Positions 1 to 8,059 of a DNA stretch of 21,639 nucleotides are shown here, one piece after another. The translations under genes were made by a program, and so were the position numbers. The stretch spans positions 1 to 21,639 of the forward strand of contig JAYOFM010000063.1 in NCBI GenBank assembly GCA_038117225.1, written 5' to 3'. The stretch's first letter is position 1. Each line of letters begins with the position of its first letter. Source of the DNA: JAYOFM01 sp038117225. Its GTDB lineage: Bacteria; Pseudomonadota; Alphaproteobacteria; Rhodospirillales; Casp-alpha2. The notes under the pieces are model-generated. The model saw nothing but the letters and a program-made list of their open reading frames with translations, was not told the DNA's origin and did not search any database.

Positions 1-140
1 GCGTATGCGCCGGTCGAGGCGCCGGACGGAACTGCCGCGCGTCCAAACGTGCCGGTTTCCAATACAACGTCGACCTCGACGGTCGGATTGCCCCGAGAAT
101 CGAGAATTTCGCGCGCAACGATGTCGGTGATGGCGGTCAT
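1..140 (-). CDS. eno: Enolase, N-terminal part (cut by window edge)
   Basis: Enolase (phosphopyruvate hydratase) converts 2-phosphoglycerate to phosphoenolpyruvate in the cytoplasm. Only about 46 N-terminal residues are in the window. They begin MTAITDIVAREILDSRGNP and continue through TVEVDV to AAVPSGASTGAY, the enolase N-terminal hallmark containing the SGASTG loop that closes over the active site. The ATG at 138-140 is preceded on the minus strand by AAAGG, a plausible ribosome binding site. It is the last gene of the minus-strand block, 131 bp after kdsA. PEP made by enolase is also a substrate of KdsA next door, so the pairing makes metabolic sense. The family call is secure; the C-terminal catalytic barrel cannot be inspected. 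Confidence 0.95.
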   Translation of the reverse strand, partial: MTAITDIVAREILDSRGNPTVEVDVVLETGTFGRAAVPSGASTGAY

Positions 141-271
141 GGTCGGGCCTTTCGAGGTAGTTTCGGTTGGGTTGGAACCGATTTTACAAGGGCGGTTAAA
201 CGATGGGCGCGAGAATTACGGCACCGTAGGTGGAAATCAAGGACTGAAGCGCTCAGGAACCGTTAGAAGGC

Positions 272-1111
272 CTACAGTGGCCGTGCCTTGGCAACCCGAT
301 CCAGCTCAAGCAATGTCTCAATAACGTCCGCCAATGCATTGAGGGGAATCATATTCGGGCCGTCGCTGGGCGCATTATCGGGGTCTTGATGGGTTTCCAT
401 GAACACAGCAGCGACGCCGACGGCAACGGCGGCGCGGGCGAGCACTGGGGCGAATTCCCGCTGGCCGCCGGACGACGTCCCCTGCCCGCCCGGCTGTTGC
501 ACTGAATGGGTGGCATCGAAGACGACCGGGCAGCCGGTATCGTTGGCCATGATCGGTAACGATCGCATATCGGATACGAGAGTGTTGTAGCCGAAACTGG
601 CGCCGCGCTCAGTCAATGTGACTTGGGTATTTCCAGTGCCGTCAATTTTGGCAACCACGTTCTTCATGTCCCACGGTGCCAGGAACTGACCTTTTTTTAC
701 GTTGATCGGTTTGCCGGTCGCGCCGGCGGCCAGCAGCAGATCGGTCTGGCGGCAAAGAAATGCCGGTATTTGAAGGATATCCACGGCATCGGCTACCGCG
801 GCACACTGTTCGGCCGTATGAACGTCGGTAAGAACCGGCAGGCCCGTGGTGGCGCGGATTTCCACGAAGATCGGCAGCGAGTCCTCGAGCCCGAGACCGC
901 GAATGCCCTCGGCACTGGTACGGTTGGCCTTGTCGAAGGACGTCTTGTAGATCAATCCGCAGCCAAGGCCGGCCGCCATTTCGTTCAGCGCGCCCGCCAT
1001 GTCGAGCGCGTGATTGCGGCTTTCCAACTGACACGGTCCGGCGATGATCGCCAGCGGCGCGTCATTGGCGAGTGTCACGGATCCAACGCTGACGGCACGC
1101 GTGGTGATCAT
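272..1111 (-). CDS. kdsA: 3-deoxy-8-phosphooctulonate synthase (Kdo-8-P synthase)
   Basis: Condenses PEP with arabinose 5-phosphate to give Kdo 8-phosphate, the precursor of the Kdo in the lipopolysaccharide inner core; cytoplasmic. The 279 residues are the usual family length. Visible motifs in order are IIAGPCQLES (about 22-31), KTSFDKANRTS (about 56-66), TDVHT, NVKKGQFLAPWDM, TERGASFGYNTLVSDMR, FDATHSVQQPGGQ and METHQDPDNAPSDGP. Cys27 in AGPC is where metal-dependent Kdo-8-P synthases carry their metal-ligand cysteine; the E. coli type has Asn there. With the METH and APSD segments this points to the metal-dependent class. The start ATG overlaps the pyrG stop as ATGA, implying translational coupling to CTP synthase, which supplies the CTP used to activate Kdo. 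The related DAHP synthase family is excluded by overall length and the ERGxxFGYN motif. Confidence 0.96.
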   Translation of the reverse strand: MITTRAVSVGSVTLANDAPLAIIAGPCQLESRNHALDMAGALNEMAAGLGCGLIYKTSFDKANRTSAEGIRGLGLEDSLPIFVEIRATTGLPVLTDVHTAEQCAAVADAVDILQIPAFLCRQTDLLLAAGATGKPINVKKGQFLAPWDMKNVVAKIDGTGNTQVTLTERGASFGYNTLVSDMRSLPIMANDTGCPVVFDATHSVQQPGGQGTSSGGQREFAPVLARAAVAVGVAAVFMETHQDPDNAPSDGPNMIPLNALADVIETLLELDRVAKARPL

Positions 1112-2736
1112 ACCAGACGGGCCTGATTAATGGCGGCGTTGATGAATGATTTAAACAAGGGATGCGGGTCGAACGGTTTGGATTTGAGCTCGGGGTGAAA
1201 CTGGACACCGATAAACCAGGGATGTTCCGGGATTTCGACGATTTCCGGCAGAACGCCGTCGGGCGACATGCCGGAAAACCGCATGCCGGCCTTCTCCAAC
1301 ATCGTTTTATAGGCGGTGTTGACCTCGTAGCGGTGGCGATGGCGTTCGGAGATTTTGCGTTTGCCGTAGATATTGTTGACCCGGCTTTGGTCATCCAAAA
1401 CGCAGGCATAGGCGCCGAGCCGCATGGTGCCGCCTTTGTCAGTTTCTGAATTGCGGGTCTCACGCTGATTGCCACGGATCCACTCGGTCATCAGGCCCAC
1501 CACCGGTTCGTCGCAGGGCCCGAATTCGGTCGAGCCGGCATTGCTGATGCCAGCCATATGGCGCGCCGCCTCGATTACCGCCATCTGCATGCCGAAGCAG
1601 ATGCCGAAATACGGTACACCCTGCTCGCGTGCGAAACGGGCGGCGGCGATCTTACCTTCTGCACCGCGCTCGCCAAAGCCGCCGGGCACCAGAATGCCAT
1701 GGAATTCGCCCAAATGATCGAGGGGCCGGTCGCCTTCGAAGATTTCTGAATCAATCCAGTTCAGGTTGACCTTAACGTGGTTAGCGATACCACCGTGGTC
1801 AAGCGCCTCCGCTAGTGATTTGTAGGCGTCCAGTAAACCCGTGTACTTGCCGACAACGGCGATCGAAACTTCGCCTTCCGGCCTGGTCTTGCGATCGTGG
1901 ATGGTATCCCAGCGCGTAAGGTCGACATTCGGGTCCGCATCCAGCCCGAAGTGCCTGCAGACCTCAGTATCCAAGCCCTGTTCGTGATAGCTGATCGGGA
2001 CCTCGTATATGCTTTCGACGTCGAGTGCCGGGATCACCGCTTCGTGACGGACGTTGCAGAATAACGCGATCTTTCGGCGTTCGCTGTCCGGTAAATCGCG
2101 CTCAGCGCGGCACAGCAGGATATCTGGCTGAATGCCGACGCTCAGCAGCTCCTTCACTGAATGCTGTGTCGGTTTCGTCTTCAATTCGCCAGCCGCCGCG
2201 ATGTAGGGGATCAACGTCAGGTGGATGAACATGGCGCGGTTGCGGTCTAGTTCGTTGCTCAGCTGCCGAATGGCTTCCAAGAACGGCAGGCCTTCAATAT
2301 CGCCGACGGTGCCACCGATCTCGCACAGCACGAAGTCCTCATCGGTGATATCCGAGAGGATGAATTCCTTAATTGCATTGGTGACGTGCGGGATGACCTG
2401 GATGGTGGCGCCCAGGTAGTCGCCCCGGCGTTCCTTGGCGATCACTTCCGAATAGATACGCCCGGTCGTGATGTTGTCGGATTTTCGCGCGGCGACGCCG
2501 GTAAAGCGTTCGTAATGGCCCAAATCGAGATCCGTTTCGGCGCCGTCATCGGTGACATACACTTCGCCGTGTTGATAGGGGCTCATGGTGCCGGGATCGA
2601 CGTTCAAATACGGGTCAAGCTTGCGCAAGCGGACCTTGAAGCCGCGCGCCTGCAACAGCGCGCCGAGCGCCGCCGATGCCAGACCTTTCCCGAGTGAGGA
2701 GACCACGCCGCCGGTGATGAAGATGAACCGCGTCAT
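1108..2736 (-). CDS. pyrG: CTP synthase (glutamine-hydrolysing)
   Basis: Makes CTP from UTP, ATP and glutamine; cytoplasmic and the final step of pyrimidine nucleotide synthesis. The 542 residues match the usual length. The N-terminal synthetase domain opens with MTRFIFITGGVVSSLGKG, including the P-loop-like SSLGKG with Lys17, and continues with DPYLNVDPGTMSPYQHGEV. The C-terminal class I glutamine amidotransferase domain (from about 290) has PGGFGERG, the nucleophile Cys380 in FGICFGMQ and the His514-Glu516 pair in VQFHPE, so the catalytic triad is intact. The ATG at 2734-2736 is the natural family start; the Shine-Dalgarno sequence is weak. It sits 110 bp after secG and overlaps kdsA by 4 bp, so pyrG-kdsA is very likely one transcript. 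Confidence 0.97.
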   Translation of the reverse strand: MTRFIFITGGVVSSLGKGLASAALGALLQARGFKVRLRKLDPYLNVDPGTMSPYQHGEVYVTDDGAETDLDLGHYERFTGVAARKSDNITTGRIYSEVIAKERRGDYLGATIQVIPHVTNAIKEFILSDITDEDFVLCEIGGTVGDIEGLPFLEAIRQLSNELDRNRAMFIHLTLIPYIAAAGELKTKPTQHSVKELLSVGIQPDILLCRAERDLPDSERRKIALFCNVRHEAVIPALDVESIYEVPISYHEQGLDTEVCRHFGLDADPNVDLTRWDTIHDRKTRPEGEVSIAVVGKYTGLLDAYKSLAEALDHGGIANHVKVNLNWIDSEIFEGDRPLDHLGEFHGILVPGGFGERGAEGKIAAARFAREQGVPYFGICFGMQMAVIEAARHMAGISNAGSTEFGPCDEPVVGLMTEWIRGNQRETRNSETDKGGTMRLGAYACVLDDQSRVNNIYGKRKISERHRHRYEVNTAYKTMLEKAGMRFSGMSPDGVLPEIVEIPEHPWFIGVQFHPELKSKPFDPHPLFKSFINAAINQARLV

Positions 2737-2846
2737 GGACGCCTAACATACACAAATTGGCGGGAACGCAAACAGCGTCCGCGCAACGGTGGTGAGACGC
2801 CGCCCCTGGTCACGGAGTGGCGTTAAGAAAATGGCGGATTTCCGCG

Positions 2847-3185
2847 TCAATTGGGTTTTGGTGCTTGCGGGGCTGTCGGCGCGGCGGGGGCGGCTGGTGT
2901 TGTCGGCGCACCACCCGTACCCAGCATTTGGTCGAGAATCGAGGGTTGTTCGCGGCCCTGGTTGGCCATCACCGCCAGGATGATGCTGGTCGCCATGAAG
3001 CAAGCCGCTAGGATAGCCGTCGTTCGCGTCAGCATATCCGCCGTGGCGCGGCCGGTCATGAACCCGCCCATGCCGCCACCCGAGCCCCCGATACCCAGCG
3101 CGCCGCCTTCCGAACGTTGCAGCAACACTGAGCCGACAAGCCCGATGGCCAGAAACAGATGAATGACCAGAATAATGGTTTCCAT
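2847..3185 (-). CDS. secG: Preprotein translocase subunit SecG
   Basis: Small inner-membrane subunit of the SecYEG export channel. The preferred start METIILVIHLFLAIGLVG (ATG at 3183-3185) has GGAG just upstream on the minus strand; an in-frame codon seven residues further upstream is less likely. The product is 112 aa. Transmembrane helix 1 spans about residues 3-21, followed by the conserved LLQRSEGG and a glycine-rich stretch (about 32-42). Helix 2 runs from about 52 to 72 (TRTTAILAACFMATSIILA). The tail from about 90 is rich in Pro and Ala and poorly conserved, as is common in alphaproteobacterial SecG. It lies between tpiA and pyrG, the standard order in this class. The family call is secure. 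Confidence 0.95.
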   Translation of the reverse strand: METIILVIHLFLAIGLVGSVLLQRSEGGALGIGGSGGGMGGFMTGRATADMLTRTTAILAACFMATSIILAVMANQGREQPSILDQMLGTGGAPTTPAAPAAPTAPQAPKPN

Positions 3186-3296
3186 GATTTTCTCCAGCGT
3201 GCGCAACGACGCCCGTGGACGTGGTGCGAGGGTGCGGGCGCTATGTAATCCCTATGGCGTGGTTTGGCCAGCCAAATTACGCGTGGCCGGGTCTTA

Positions 3297-4061
3297 TCAA
3301 CTGCCACAGGCGTCAATAATTGCGCTGAAATCCCCGACATTCAGGCTCGCGCCGCCAATCAGGCCCCCGTCGACATCCGCCAAGGCGACGAATTCGGCCG
3401 CGTTGCTCGGCTTCATGGAGCCGCCATAGAGTACTCTGGTGGCCGCGGCCATGGCGTCGCCGAAGCGTTTGCCGAGCGCGGAACGAATGGCCGCGTGTAC
3501 CACTTGCACATCGTCAATCGTCGGTGTTCGACCGGTGCCGATCGCCCAAACTGGTTCGTAGGCGATAACCGTGTTGGCGCTCGTCGCACCCTCGGGTACG
3601 GATCCGCGCAACTGTCCGGTGACCACCTGGAGCGTTTGCCCGGCATCGCGTTCGGTTTCGGTTTCGCCGATACAAATGATGGCGGTCATGCCGCCCGCTT
3701 GTGCCGCCACGGCCTTGGCGCGAACTAGCGCGTCGTCTTCGCCGTGATCCGAGCGACGTTCTGAATGGCCGACAATGATCATCGCGCAGCCGACATCAGC
3801 GAGCATGGCGACTGATATATCACCAGTGTGCGCCCCCTTCTCGGCGGCGTGACAGTCCTGGGCGCCAAGCCGGACATCGCTGCCGGCCAGCGCCGCTTTG
3901 ATGTCGCCAAGTAGCGTATAGGGCGGACATATTGCTACTTCGGTATTCGTGCCGCTGCTTGTTACATGCTTCGCGACCTTTTTTGCCAAAGCAATTCCGT
4001 CCGCCGACAAGCAGTTCATTTTCCAGTTGCCGGCAACCAGCGGGCGCCTCGGTTCCGTCAT
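3297..4061 (-). CDS. tpiA: Triosephosphate isomerase
   Basis: Interconverts dihydroxyacetone phosphate and glyceraldehyde 3-phosphate; cytoplasmic TIM-barrel enzyme. The reading frame stays open to 4151, but the family start is MTEPRRPLVAGNWKMN with ATG at 4059-4061 and AAGGA upstream, giving 254 aa, the usual size. Substrate-binding Asn12 and Lys14 are in GNWKMN, the catalytic His99 is in VGHSERR, and the catalytic Glu169 lies in YEPVWAIGTG, which leads into the mobile loop 6. The phosphate-binding LYGGS and GLIGGASL segments are present. It is the first gene of the minus-strand block and is divergent from ppiD across a 201-bp gap that must carry its promoter, though I cannot pick one confidently. 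Confidence 0.97.
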   Translation of the reverse strand: MTEPRRPLVAGNWKMNCLSADGIALAKKVAKHVTSSGTNTEVAICPPYTLLGDIKAALAGSDVRLGAQDCHAAEKGAHTGDISVAMLADVGCAMIIVGHSERRSDHGEDDALVRAKAVAAQAGGMTAIICIGETETERDAGQTLQVVTGQLRGSVPEGATSANTVIAYEPVWAIGTGRTPTIDDVQVVHAAIRSALGKRFGDAMAAATRVLYGGSMKPSNAAEFVALADVDGGLIGGASLNVGDFSAIIDACGS

Positions 4062-4134
4062 AAGGGGGATCCTTCGTCTAATCGAGCAAGGGCTGGAATT
4101 GCGCTGTTCTAGCACCCGGTGCATGGCGGATAAA

Positions 4135-4148
4135 GCGCCGGCCGGCGC
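4135..4148. repeat. Perfect 14-bp palindrome in the tpiA-ppiD divergent gap
   Basis: GCGCCGGCCGGCGC is its own reverse complement. It is flanked by CATGGCG (4122-4128) on the left and CGCCATG copies on the right, so a longer imperfect hairpin or dyad is possible. It lies in the middle of the 201-bp gap between the tpiA and ppiD starts, where both promoters should be. In GC-rich DNA such a palindrome can arise by chance, and no known operator is recognised. The rest of the gap (4062-4262) shows no promoter I trust. Confidence 0.4.
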
Positions 4149-4262
4149 CATGATTTCGCCATGGACTCAGCGCAACATCGCCCATTGCCCGCGCCGGGCG
4201 GCGCACCTATGATGCCGCCCCGTTGTCCCTCAATCGCTCCCTGAAAGAGGTCCGAAACCACC

Positions 4263-6164
4263 ATGCTGAGCGTCATCCGCAACAAGGCCGCTTCGTTCGT
4301 CGCAAAGATTTTGGCCGGGCTCCTGATCATTAGTTTCGGCGCCTGGGGCGTGAACGATTACATTTCAGATAGCGTGACGACCGCTGGCGAAGCTGTCGCA
4401 GAGGTTGGCGGTACCGAGATTAGCCCCTACGCGCTACAAGATGAAGTCCGTCAGGACCTTCGACGCATGGCGCCCTTGTTTGGCAATCGCCTGACCCAGG
4501 AGCAGATGGTTGCGATGGGGCTCGCCGAAGGCGCCTTGCAGCGCCTGATCACGTCGACTCTGCTGGATCGGTCCGCCGATCAACTCGGCGTAACGACCAG
4601 CGACGCGGTCATTGCCGAGGTAATTCGCACGGATCCCAATTTTCAGGGCCTCGCCGGCGGCTTCGACCGTATGCGTTTCGAACAGCTGATGCAGGCCAAT
4701 GGCATGACAGAAGCCTCGTACGTGGCCAACATGCGTCGTCGCATTGGTCGTGAAATGGTCGTCGGCAGCGTGTCTTCCATCGGTAGCGCGCCGAAAGCCC
4801 TGGCTGAAGCATTGTTTCGCCACCGCGCTGAGCGTCGCGTGGTTGAAACGATACTAATCAAGGATGACGCGCAGACCGGCATAGCGACGCCCGACTCGGC
4901 GACATTGGCCAAGTATCACGAAGATCATAAGCAGCGCTTCACCGCGCCCGAATACCGAAAATTGGTCTTTGCATCGCTGAAGGCCGATGATCTGGCCAAG
5001 GATGTCGCGATCTCCGAAGACGAGTTGAAGGAAGGCTACGACGCCCATCAGGCGACGTATATTACCCCTGAACGCCGCCAAATTCTGCAAATCGTGCTAC
5101 CGGATCAAGCGACCGCCGATCAGGCGGCATCCGCCGCGCGTGAAGGCCGGGCGTTCGCGGACGTGGCGAAAAATGCCGGTGATGCCAACGTCGTAGATCT
5201 TGGCATGATGGCGCGCAACGAACTGCCGGTCGCGGAACTGGTCGAACCCGCGTTCGCAGCCGCCGAGGGTACTGTCGCCGGCCCGGTAAAAAGTTCATTC
5301 GGTTGGCATCTATTGAAAATCGCGAAGGTCGAGGCCGGAGTTACCCGCACGCTCGATGATGTGCGGAGTGAACTGACGGCGTTATTGGCCAAGGAAAAGG
5401 CCGTCGATTCCCTTTTCGAATTCGCCAACAGGCTGGAGAACATTACCGGCGGCGGTGCCACGCTCGAGGAAGCGGCGCGTGATCTCGACCTCAAGGCTAT
5501 TACGGTTGGCGCCGTTGACCGTCAGGGTAAGACACCGGGCGGAACCGTGGTAACAGGGTTGCCCGAGGCAGGCGGATTCCTCGATGTCGCCTTTGGTTTG
5601 GGACAGGGCGAGGATAGCGTTCTGACAGAATCCGGATCAGATGGGTATTTCATGGTTCGCGTCGATGGAATTACGGCGCCGGTCCTGAGGCCGCTTGACA
5701 CGGTTCGCGACGAGGTCGCGCGCGCCTGGGCCGCCGACGAACGTCGTAAAGCTGCGGAAAAGGCGGCAAGTGCGGCGGCCGCGCGGGTCAACGGTGGCGC
5801 TACGCTTGCTGACGTCGCTGGCGATCTTGGCCTGACGGTCGAGACCTCTAAACCGTTCAATCGTGATGGCCGCGATGCCGAGGTCGACAACGCTGTCCGC
5901 CTCAAAGCCTTCGAAACCGCTGCTGGCACGGCGACGCTGGCGCGAGTCGAGGACGGCTACAAGGTTGTTCGCGTCGCCGAGGTGAAATCAGCGGACGCCG
6001 TGGCGGAAAAGCAGCAACTGGACGAAGTGGCGAACAATCTGACGACAGAGTTGCAGGGCGATATCGCCGAACAATTCGGCATGGCGCTACGGGAATCTAT
6101 TGGCGTCACCGTCAACCGGCGCGCTGTTGAGTTCGCGCTCGGCGGCGGTTCACGCAGTTACTGA
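4263..6164 (+). CDS. ppiD: Membrane-anchored SurA-N/parvulin chaperone (PpiD-like peptidyl-prolyl isomerase)
   Basis: Inner-membrane-anchored periplasmic folding factor that acts on proteins leaving the Sec channel. The product is 633 aa, typical for PpiD. A short cytoplasmic N-terminus (MLSVIRNKAASF) is followed by one transmembrane helix (about 13-31, AKILAGLLIISFGAWGV). A SurA_N-type chaperone region (to about 170) comes next, with the IGREMVVG and RRVVETILI segments. The parvulin PpiC domain covers about 270-357 (RQILQIVLP, then FADVAKNAGDA, DLGMMARNELP, GPVKSSFGWHLLKI). A long C-terminal region resembles the second PpiD chaperone domain. The isomerase core of PpiD proteins is often weakly active, so the chaperone role may dominate. 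GAGG upstream supports the ATG at 4263. It is divergent from tpiA, and trpE starts 13 bp after its stop, so the two are probably cotranscribed. Confidence 0.93.
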   Translation: MLSVIRNKAASFVAKILAGLLIISFGAWGVNDYISDSVTTAGEAVAEVGGTEISPYALQDEVRQDLRRMAPLFGNRLTQEQMVAMGLAEGALQRLITSTLLDRSADQLGVTTSDAVIAEVIRTDPNFQGLAGGFDRMRFEQLMQANGMTEASYVANMRRRIGREMVVGSVSSIGSAPKALAEALFRHRAERRVVETILIKDDAQTGIATPDSATLAKYHEDHKQRFTAPEYRKLVFASLKADDLAKDVAISEDELKEGYDAHQATYITPERRQILQIVLPDQATADQAASAAREGRAFADVAKNAGDANVVDLGMMARNELPVAELVEPAFAAAEGTVAGPVKSSFGWHLLKIAKVEAGVTRTLDDVRSELTALLAKEKAVDSLFEFANRLENITGGGATLEEAARDLDLKAITVGAVDRQGKTPGGTVVTGLPEAGGFLDVAFGLGQGEDSVLTESGSDGYFMVRVDGITAPVLRPLDTVRDEVARAWAADERRKAAEKAASAAAARVNGGATLADVAGDLGLTVETSKPFNRDGRDAEVDNAVRLKAFETAAGTATLARVEDGYKVVRVAEVKSADAVAEKQQLDEVANNLTTELQGDIAEQFGMALRESIGVTVNRRAVEFALGGGSRSY

Positions 6165-6177
6165 ACCGTCGGCACAC

Positions 6178-7695
6178 ATGCGAATTTACCCCGAGCCGGC
6201 TGAGTTTACGGCGCGCTACGATGCGGGGGCGCCCCAGGTCGTTTGGACGGACCTGGTTGCCGATCTGGAAACGCCGGTTTCGGCCATGCTTAAACTGGCG
6301 CACGGTCAGCGCAACAGCTTTCTCATGGAATCGGTCGAAGGTGGCGCGCAACGTGGCCGTTATTCGTTTATTGGTTTGCGTCCGGACGTCGTCTGGCGCT
6401 GCACGCCCAACGGCGCGGAAATCAACCGCGACGCGCTCAAGGATGAACACGCGTTCACTCGGTGCCCGGTGGGCGCGAGCGAAGGTATCCTCGCCTCTTT
6501 ACGGGCGCTTGTCGCCGAGACTCGTATCGATTTGCCCGATGGCATGCCGCCCATGTCTGCTGGGTTAGTAGGTTATCTCGCCTATGACATGGTGCGCTTG
6601 GCGGAACGCATACCGGATAATAATCCCGACGTCATTGGCGTGCCGGACAGTATCTTTCTGCGGCCGACCGTAATGGCGGTATTCGATGCACTGAAGGACA
6701 CGATATCCATAATCACGTCGGTTTACCCGGCCGACGGAGTCAACGCTGGTTCGGCGTTCAGTAATGCGCAGAAACGCCTCGCCGATGCCGTCGCTGATCT
6801 AGAGCGCGATATCCCCCTACCCCGCGCGGCTTTGGAACCGGCGGCCGAGGCCCCAGCGCCGACGTCCAACATGACCCGTGAGGAATTTCACGCCATCGTT
6901 CACCGCTGCGTTGACTACATCAATGCCGGTGACGCCTTCCAGATCGTGCCGTCGCAACGCTTCAGCGTTCCGTATGCATTGCCGCCGTTCGCGTTTTATC
7001 GGGCCCTGCGCCGGCTTAATCCATCACCCTTCCTGTTTCATTTGGAATTTGGCGATTTCGCCATTACTGGATCGAGCCCAGAAATTCTTGTCCGCGTTCG
7101 TGATGGCCGTATTACGCTACGTCCACTCGCCGGTACCCGGCGACGCGGCGCGACGCCGGCGGAAGACCGGGCATTGGCTGACGAATTACTGGCCGATCCA
7201 AAGGAACGCGCGGAACACCTTATGCTGCTGGATCTTGGCCGCAACGATGTCGGCCGGGTCGCCAAGGTAGACAGTGTCGAAGTCACCGAACAGTTCGCCG
7301 TCGAATATTATTCCCACGTCATGCACATCGCGTCGGAAGTGGAAGGCGATCTTGATCCCCGCCATGACGCCATCGACGCCCTTCTCGGCGGGTTTCCCGC
7401 CGGTACGGTTTCCGGCGCGCCCAAGGTGCGCGCGATGGAGATCATCGACGAGTTAGAGCCACACCGGCGTGGAGTCTATGCCGGCTGTATCGGTTATTTC
7501 GGCGCGGATGGAGACATGGATACCTGTATCGCGTTACGCACCGCCGTAATCAAGGATGGCCGTCTTTACGTGCAGGCCGGCTGCGGCGTTGTCGCCGATT
7601 CAGACCCAGAAGCAGAATATCAGGAAACGGTCAATAAGGCGCAGGCTCTGATTCGCGCCGCCGCCGAGGCAACGCGCTTCGCCGGCAATGGCTGA
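6178..7695 (+). CDS. trpE: Anthranilate synthase component I
   Basis: Converts chorismate to anthranilate using ammonia delivered by TrpG; first committed step of tryptophan synthesis. The frame is open upstream into ppiD, but MRIYPEPAEF (ATG 6178-6180) is the family-like start and leaves a 13-bp gap to ppiD; the Shine-Dalgarno sequence is weak. The product is 505 aa. The N-terminal regulatory domain contains LMESVEGG (Leu49-Ser52), equivalent to the LLES motif that binds inhibitory tryptophan, so feedback inhibition is expected. The chorismate-binding domain (about 235-500) has FHAIVHRCVDYINAGDAFQIV, LDLGRNDVGRV, GTVSGAPKVRAMEIIDELEP and the C-terminal QAGCGVVADSDPE. It is not fused to trpG, whose gene lies 4.5 kb downstream beyond four minus-strand genes. 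The end of trpE faces the ridA-like gene across 14 bp. PabB is the nearest alternative but the trp context argues against it. Confidence 0.96.
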   Translation: MRIYPEPAEFTARYDAGAPQVVWTDLVADLETPVSAMLKLAHGQRNSFLMESVEGGAQRGRYSFIGLRPDVVWRCTPNGAEINRDALKDEHAFTRCPVGASEGILASLRALVAETRIDLPDGMPPMSAGLVGYLAYDMVRLAERIPDNNPDVIGVPDSIFLRPTVMAVFDALKDTISIITSVYPADGVNAGSAFSNAQKRLADAVADLERDIPLPRAALEPAAEAPAPTSNMTREEFHAIVHRCVDYINAGDAFQIVPSQRFSVPYALPPFAFYRALRRLNPSPFLFHLEFGDFAITGSSPEILVRVRDGRITLRPLAGTRRRGATPAEDRALADELLADPKERAEHLMLLDLGRNDVGRVAKVDSVEVTEQFAVEYYSHVMHIASEVEGDLDPRHDAIDALLGGFPAGTVSGAPKVRAMEIIDELEPHRRGVYAGCIGYFGADGDMDTCIALRTAVIKDGRLYVQAGCGVVADSDPEAEYQETVNKAQALIRAAAEATRFAGNG

Positions 7696-7709
7696 GTAAT
7701 CTCCGCCAC

Positions 7710-8057
7710 CTATTTGACCGCGGCCGTCACCATGATTTCGGCGATCCATCCCGGGGCCAGCTTGGCTTCGGTGCAGGCACGCGCCGGCGCGCAACCTTCT
7801 TCCGTCCAGGCGTCCCAAACCTCGTTCATGGCGTCGTAATCACGCATGTCGGCAAGCCAGACCAGGGCACTGATCAATTGCGTCTTGTCGCTTCCCGTAA
7901 GAGCGAGAAGCCGATCGATATCGGCTAAGATCTGTCGCGTCTGATCCCCCACGGACGCGGTCTTGTCGTTACCGACCTGGCCGGCCAGATGGACAATGCC
8001 ATTGTGGACGACCGCCTGTGACATCCGGGGCCGAGATTCGAAGCGTTCTATGGTCAT
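7710..8057 (-). CDS. RidA/YjgF/YER057c/UK114-family protein
   Basis: A small cytoplasmic trimeric-fold protein of the RidA superfamily; canonical members hydrolyse reactive enamines and imines released by PLP enzymes. The 115 residues contain VHNGIVHLAGQVG near the N-terminus, the central DRLLALTGSDKTQLISALVWLADM, and the signature PARACTEAKLAPG. Arg93 corresponds to the catalytic arginine of RidA, and Glu107 follows in the last strand. The sequence looks closer to the YoaB-like than to the canonical RidA subgroup, so deaminase activity is not assured. The ribosome binding site GGAGG (8064-8068) lies inside the last codons of the deacetylase gene, 6 bp before the ATG, and only 2 bp separate the genes, so the two are translationally linked. 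It is convergent with trpE. Family call firm, substrate unknown. Confidence 0.88.
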   Translation of the reverse strand: MTIERFESRPRMSQAVVHNGIVHLAGQVGNDKTASVGDQTRQILADIDRLLALTGSDKTQLISALVWLADMRDYDAMNEVWDAWTEEGCAPARACTEAKLAPGWIAEIMVTAAVK

Positions 8058-8059
8058 GA

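Noticed and set aside
623..1126. Long plus-strand frame antisense to kdsA, and similar long frames opposite pyrG, copA, comEC and gltX
   Set aside because: These are GC-rich coding shadows; the opposite strands encode complete, well-conserved proteins.
2825..2845. Terminator-like hairpin after secG on the minus strand
   Set aside because: GCGG-AAAT-CCGC followed by a T-rich stretch, but the stem is only 4 bp (or 5 bp with a 2-nt loop), too weak to call.
4062..4151. 30-residue N-terminal extension of tpiA
   Set aside because: The frame is open, but the family starts at the ATG at 4061 with AAGGA upstream; the extension would fill the promoter region.
6100..6177. Longer trpE start inside ppiD
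   Set aside because: The extra 26 residues are low-complexity out-of-frame ppiD sequence and do not resemble TrpE.
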